Positions 5,881 through 6,225 of a DNA stretch of 6,225 nt are shown here, piece by piece. Made by a program: the position numbers and the translations under genes. Source of the stretch: JALZVT01 sp964611345 (lineage in GTDB: Bacteria > Pseudomonadota > Gammaproteobacteria > Pseudomonadales > Azotimanducaceae); NCBI GenBank assembly GCA_964611345.1, contig CAZSYU010000160.1, forward strand, positions 1-6,225, given 5' to 3'. Below the pieces are notes generated by a model. It did no database searches and had not been told where the DNA came from. It saw nothing but the letters and a program-made list of their open reading frames with translations. Each line of letters starts with the position of its first letter. Positions within the stretch are counted from its first letter, which is position 1.

Positions 5881-6225
5881 CTTGGGCTCCGCGATAAACG
5901 GATACAGATGCTGGGCCAGAAAGCCCTTGGGCAACGGCTTGCCAACCACACCATAGGTCTTTGGCCAGCGGCCACTGTTGTTGATGTAGGTGCCAAACAG
6001 CATGTCGATCACGGGCAGGTTGGCCGCGTAGTTTTTGTCGATTGCTTCTGCGTCGGCGGCGTGATGCCAGTGATGGAAGTGGGGTGTTGTGAACAGATAG
6101 CGCAGCGGACCAAAGGGGATGCGCGTGTTCGAATGTATAAGCAAGCTCTGCACACCGACCCAAAGCACATAGCCGTTAACGGCAGTCTCGGCAAAGCCCA
6201 ATAGATAGATAGGCAAAATTACGGT
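5860..6225 (-). CDS. Fatty-acid hydroxylase / sterol-desaturase superfamily membrane protein (partial)
   Basis: The frame is open from the right edge to TAG 5860-5862, so only about the last 121 residues are seen and the start lies beyond the window. The superfamily consists of membrane di-iron oxygenases with histidine clusters that hydroxylate or desaturate lipids and sterols. The family signature is TTPHFHHWHHA, followed by NYAANLPVIDMLFGTY (the usual N-Y-x-x-x-L-x-x-x-D-x-x-F-G-T-Y block). HSNTRI, shortly before, is the conserved His-Ser-Asn motif. The visible N-terminal part is strongly hydrophobic (ILPIYLLGF and GYVLWVGVQSLLI) and forms at least one membrane segment. After FGTY the protein continues with a polar tail ending EPKPAAGSK. 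The exact lipid substrate cannot be called. The gene converges with the DUF6316-like gene and ends inside a tandem repeat that duplicates its last codons. Confidence 0.88.
   Translation of the reverse strand, partial: TVILPIYLLGFAETAVNGYVLWVGVQSLLIHSNTRIPFGPLRYLFTTPHFHHWHHAADAEAIDKNYAANLPVIDMLFGTYINNSGRWPKTYGVVGKPLPKGFLAQHLYPFIAEPKPAAGSK

Noticed and set aside
5805..5996. Minus-strand frame reading the repeat as QPQAVNS heptapeptides
   Set aside because: It is a frame shadow of the hydroxylase gene; the periodic peptide arises only from the 21-bp repeat.
6201..6212. ATAGATAGATAG tetranucleotide run
   Set aside because: It has only three copies and encodes the hydrophobic IYLL segment of the hydroxylase; it is ordinary coding sequence.

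Overview
The window looks like a chromosomal segment of a moderately GC-rich Gram-negative bacterium. A marine gammaproteobacterium is the best guess, mainly because the 116-residue protein at 5444-5794 has a C-terminal half resembling DUF6316, a small family I associate with that group. No taxonomic marker is present, so this is weak inference.

Positions 1-4743 hold one apparent plus-strand operon. It runs from the tail of an unidentified gene (stop 60-62) through a flavin nitroreductase (89-856), a Tat-exported aldo/keto reductase with a two-cluster iron-sulfur tail (918-2144), larB (2144-2830), larE (about 2867-3775) and a cytosolic aldo/keto reductase (3795-4694). Gaps are 26, 61, -1, 36 and 19 bases. 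The Tat reductase and larB share one base (TGATG), so they are probably translationally coupled. A bulged hairpin with a GAAA loop and a T run (4712-4743) looks like the operon's terminator; it lies inside the 3' end of the opposing gene.

LarB and LarE are two of the three enzymes (LarB, LarC, LarE) that make the nickel-pincer nucleotide (NPN), the cofactor of lactate racemase (LarA) and related alpha-hydroxyacid racemases and epimerases. Neither larC nor larA is visible here, so they must lie upstream, elsewhere, or be absent. Three oxidoreductases packed around larBE, one of them exported, suggest a nickel-pincer-linked hydroxyacid or sugar-acid pathway with redox partners. That is inference.

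Positions 4700-6225 are a separate neighbourhood. A minus-strand FBP-domain (FusB-like treble-clef zinc finger) protein at 4700-5173 converges on the operon. A 270-base intergenic region separates it from the divergent DUF6316-like gene. A minus-strand fatty-acid hydroxylase/sterol-desaturase-type gene runs off the right edge. Its 3' end carries a codon-phased 21-bp tandem triplication, so that Pro-Ala-Ala-Gly-Ser-Lys-stop is encoded three times in a row.
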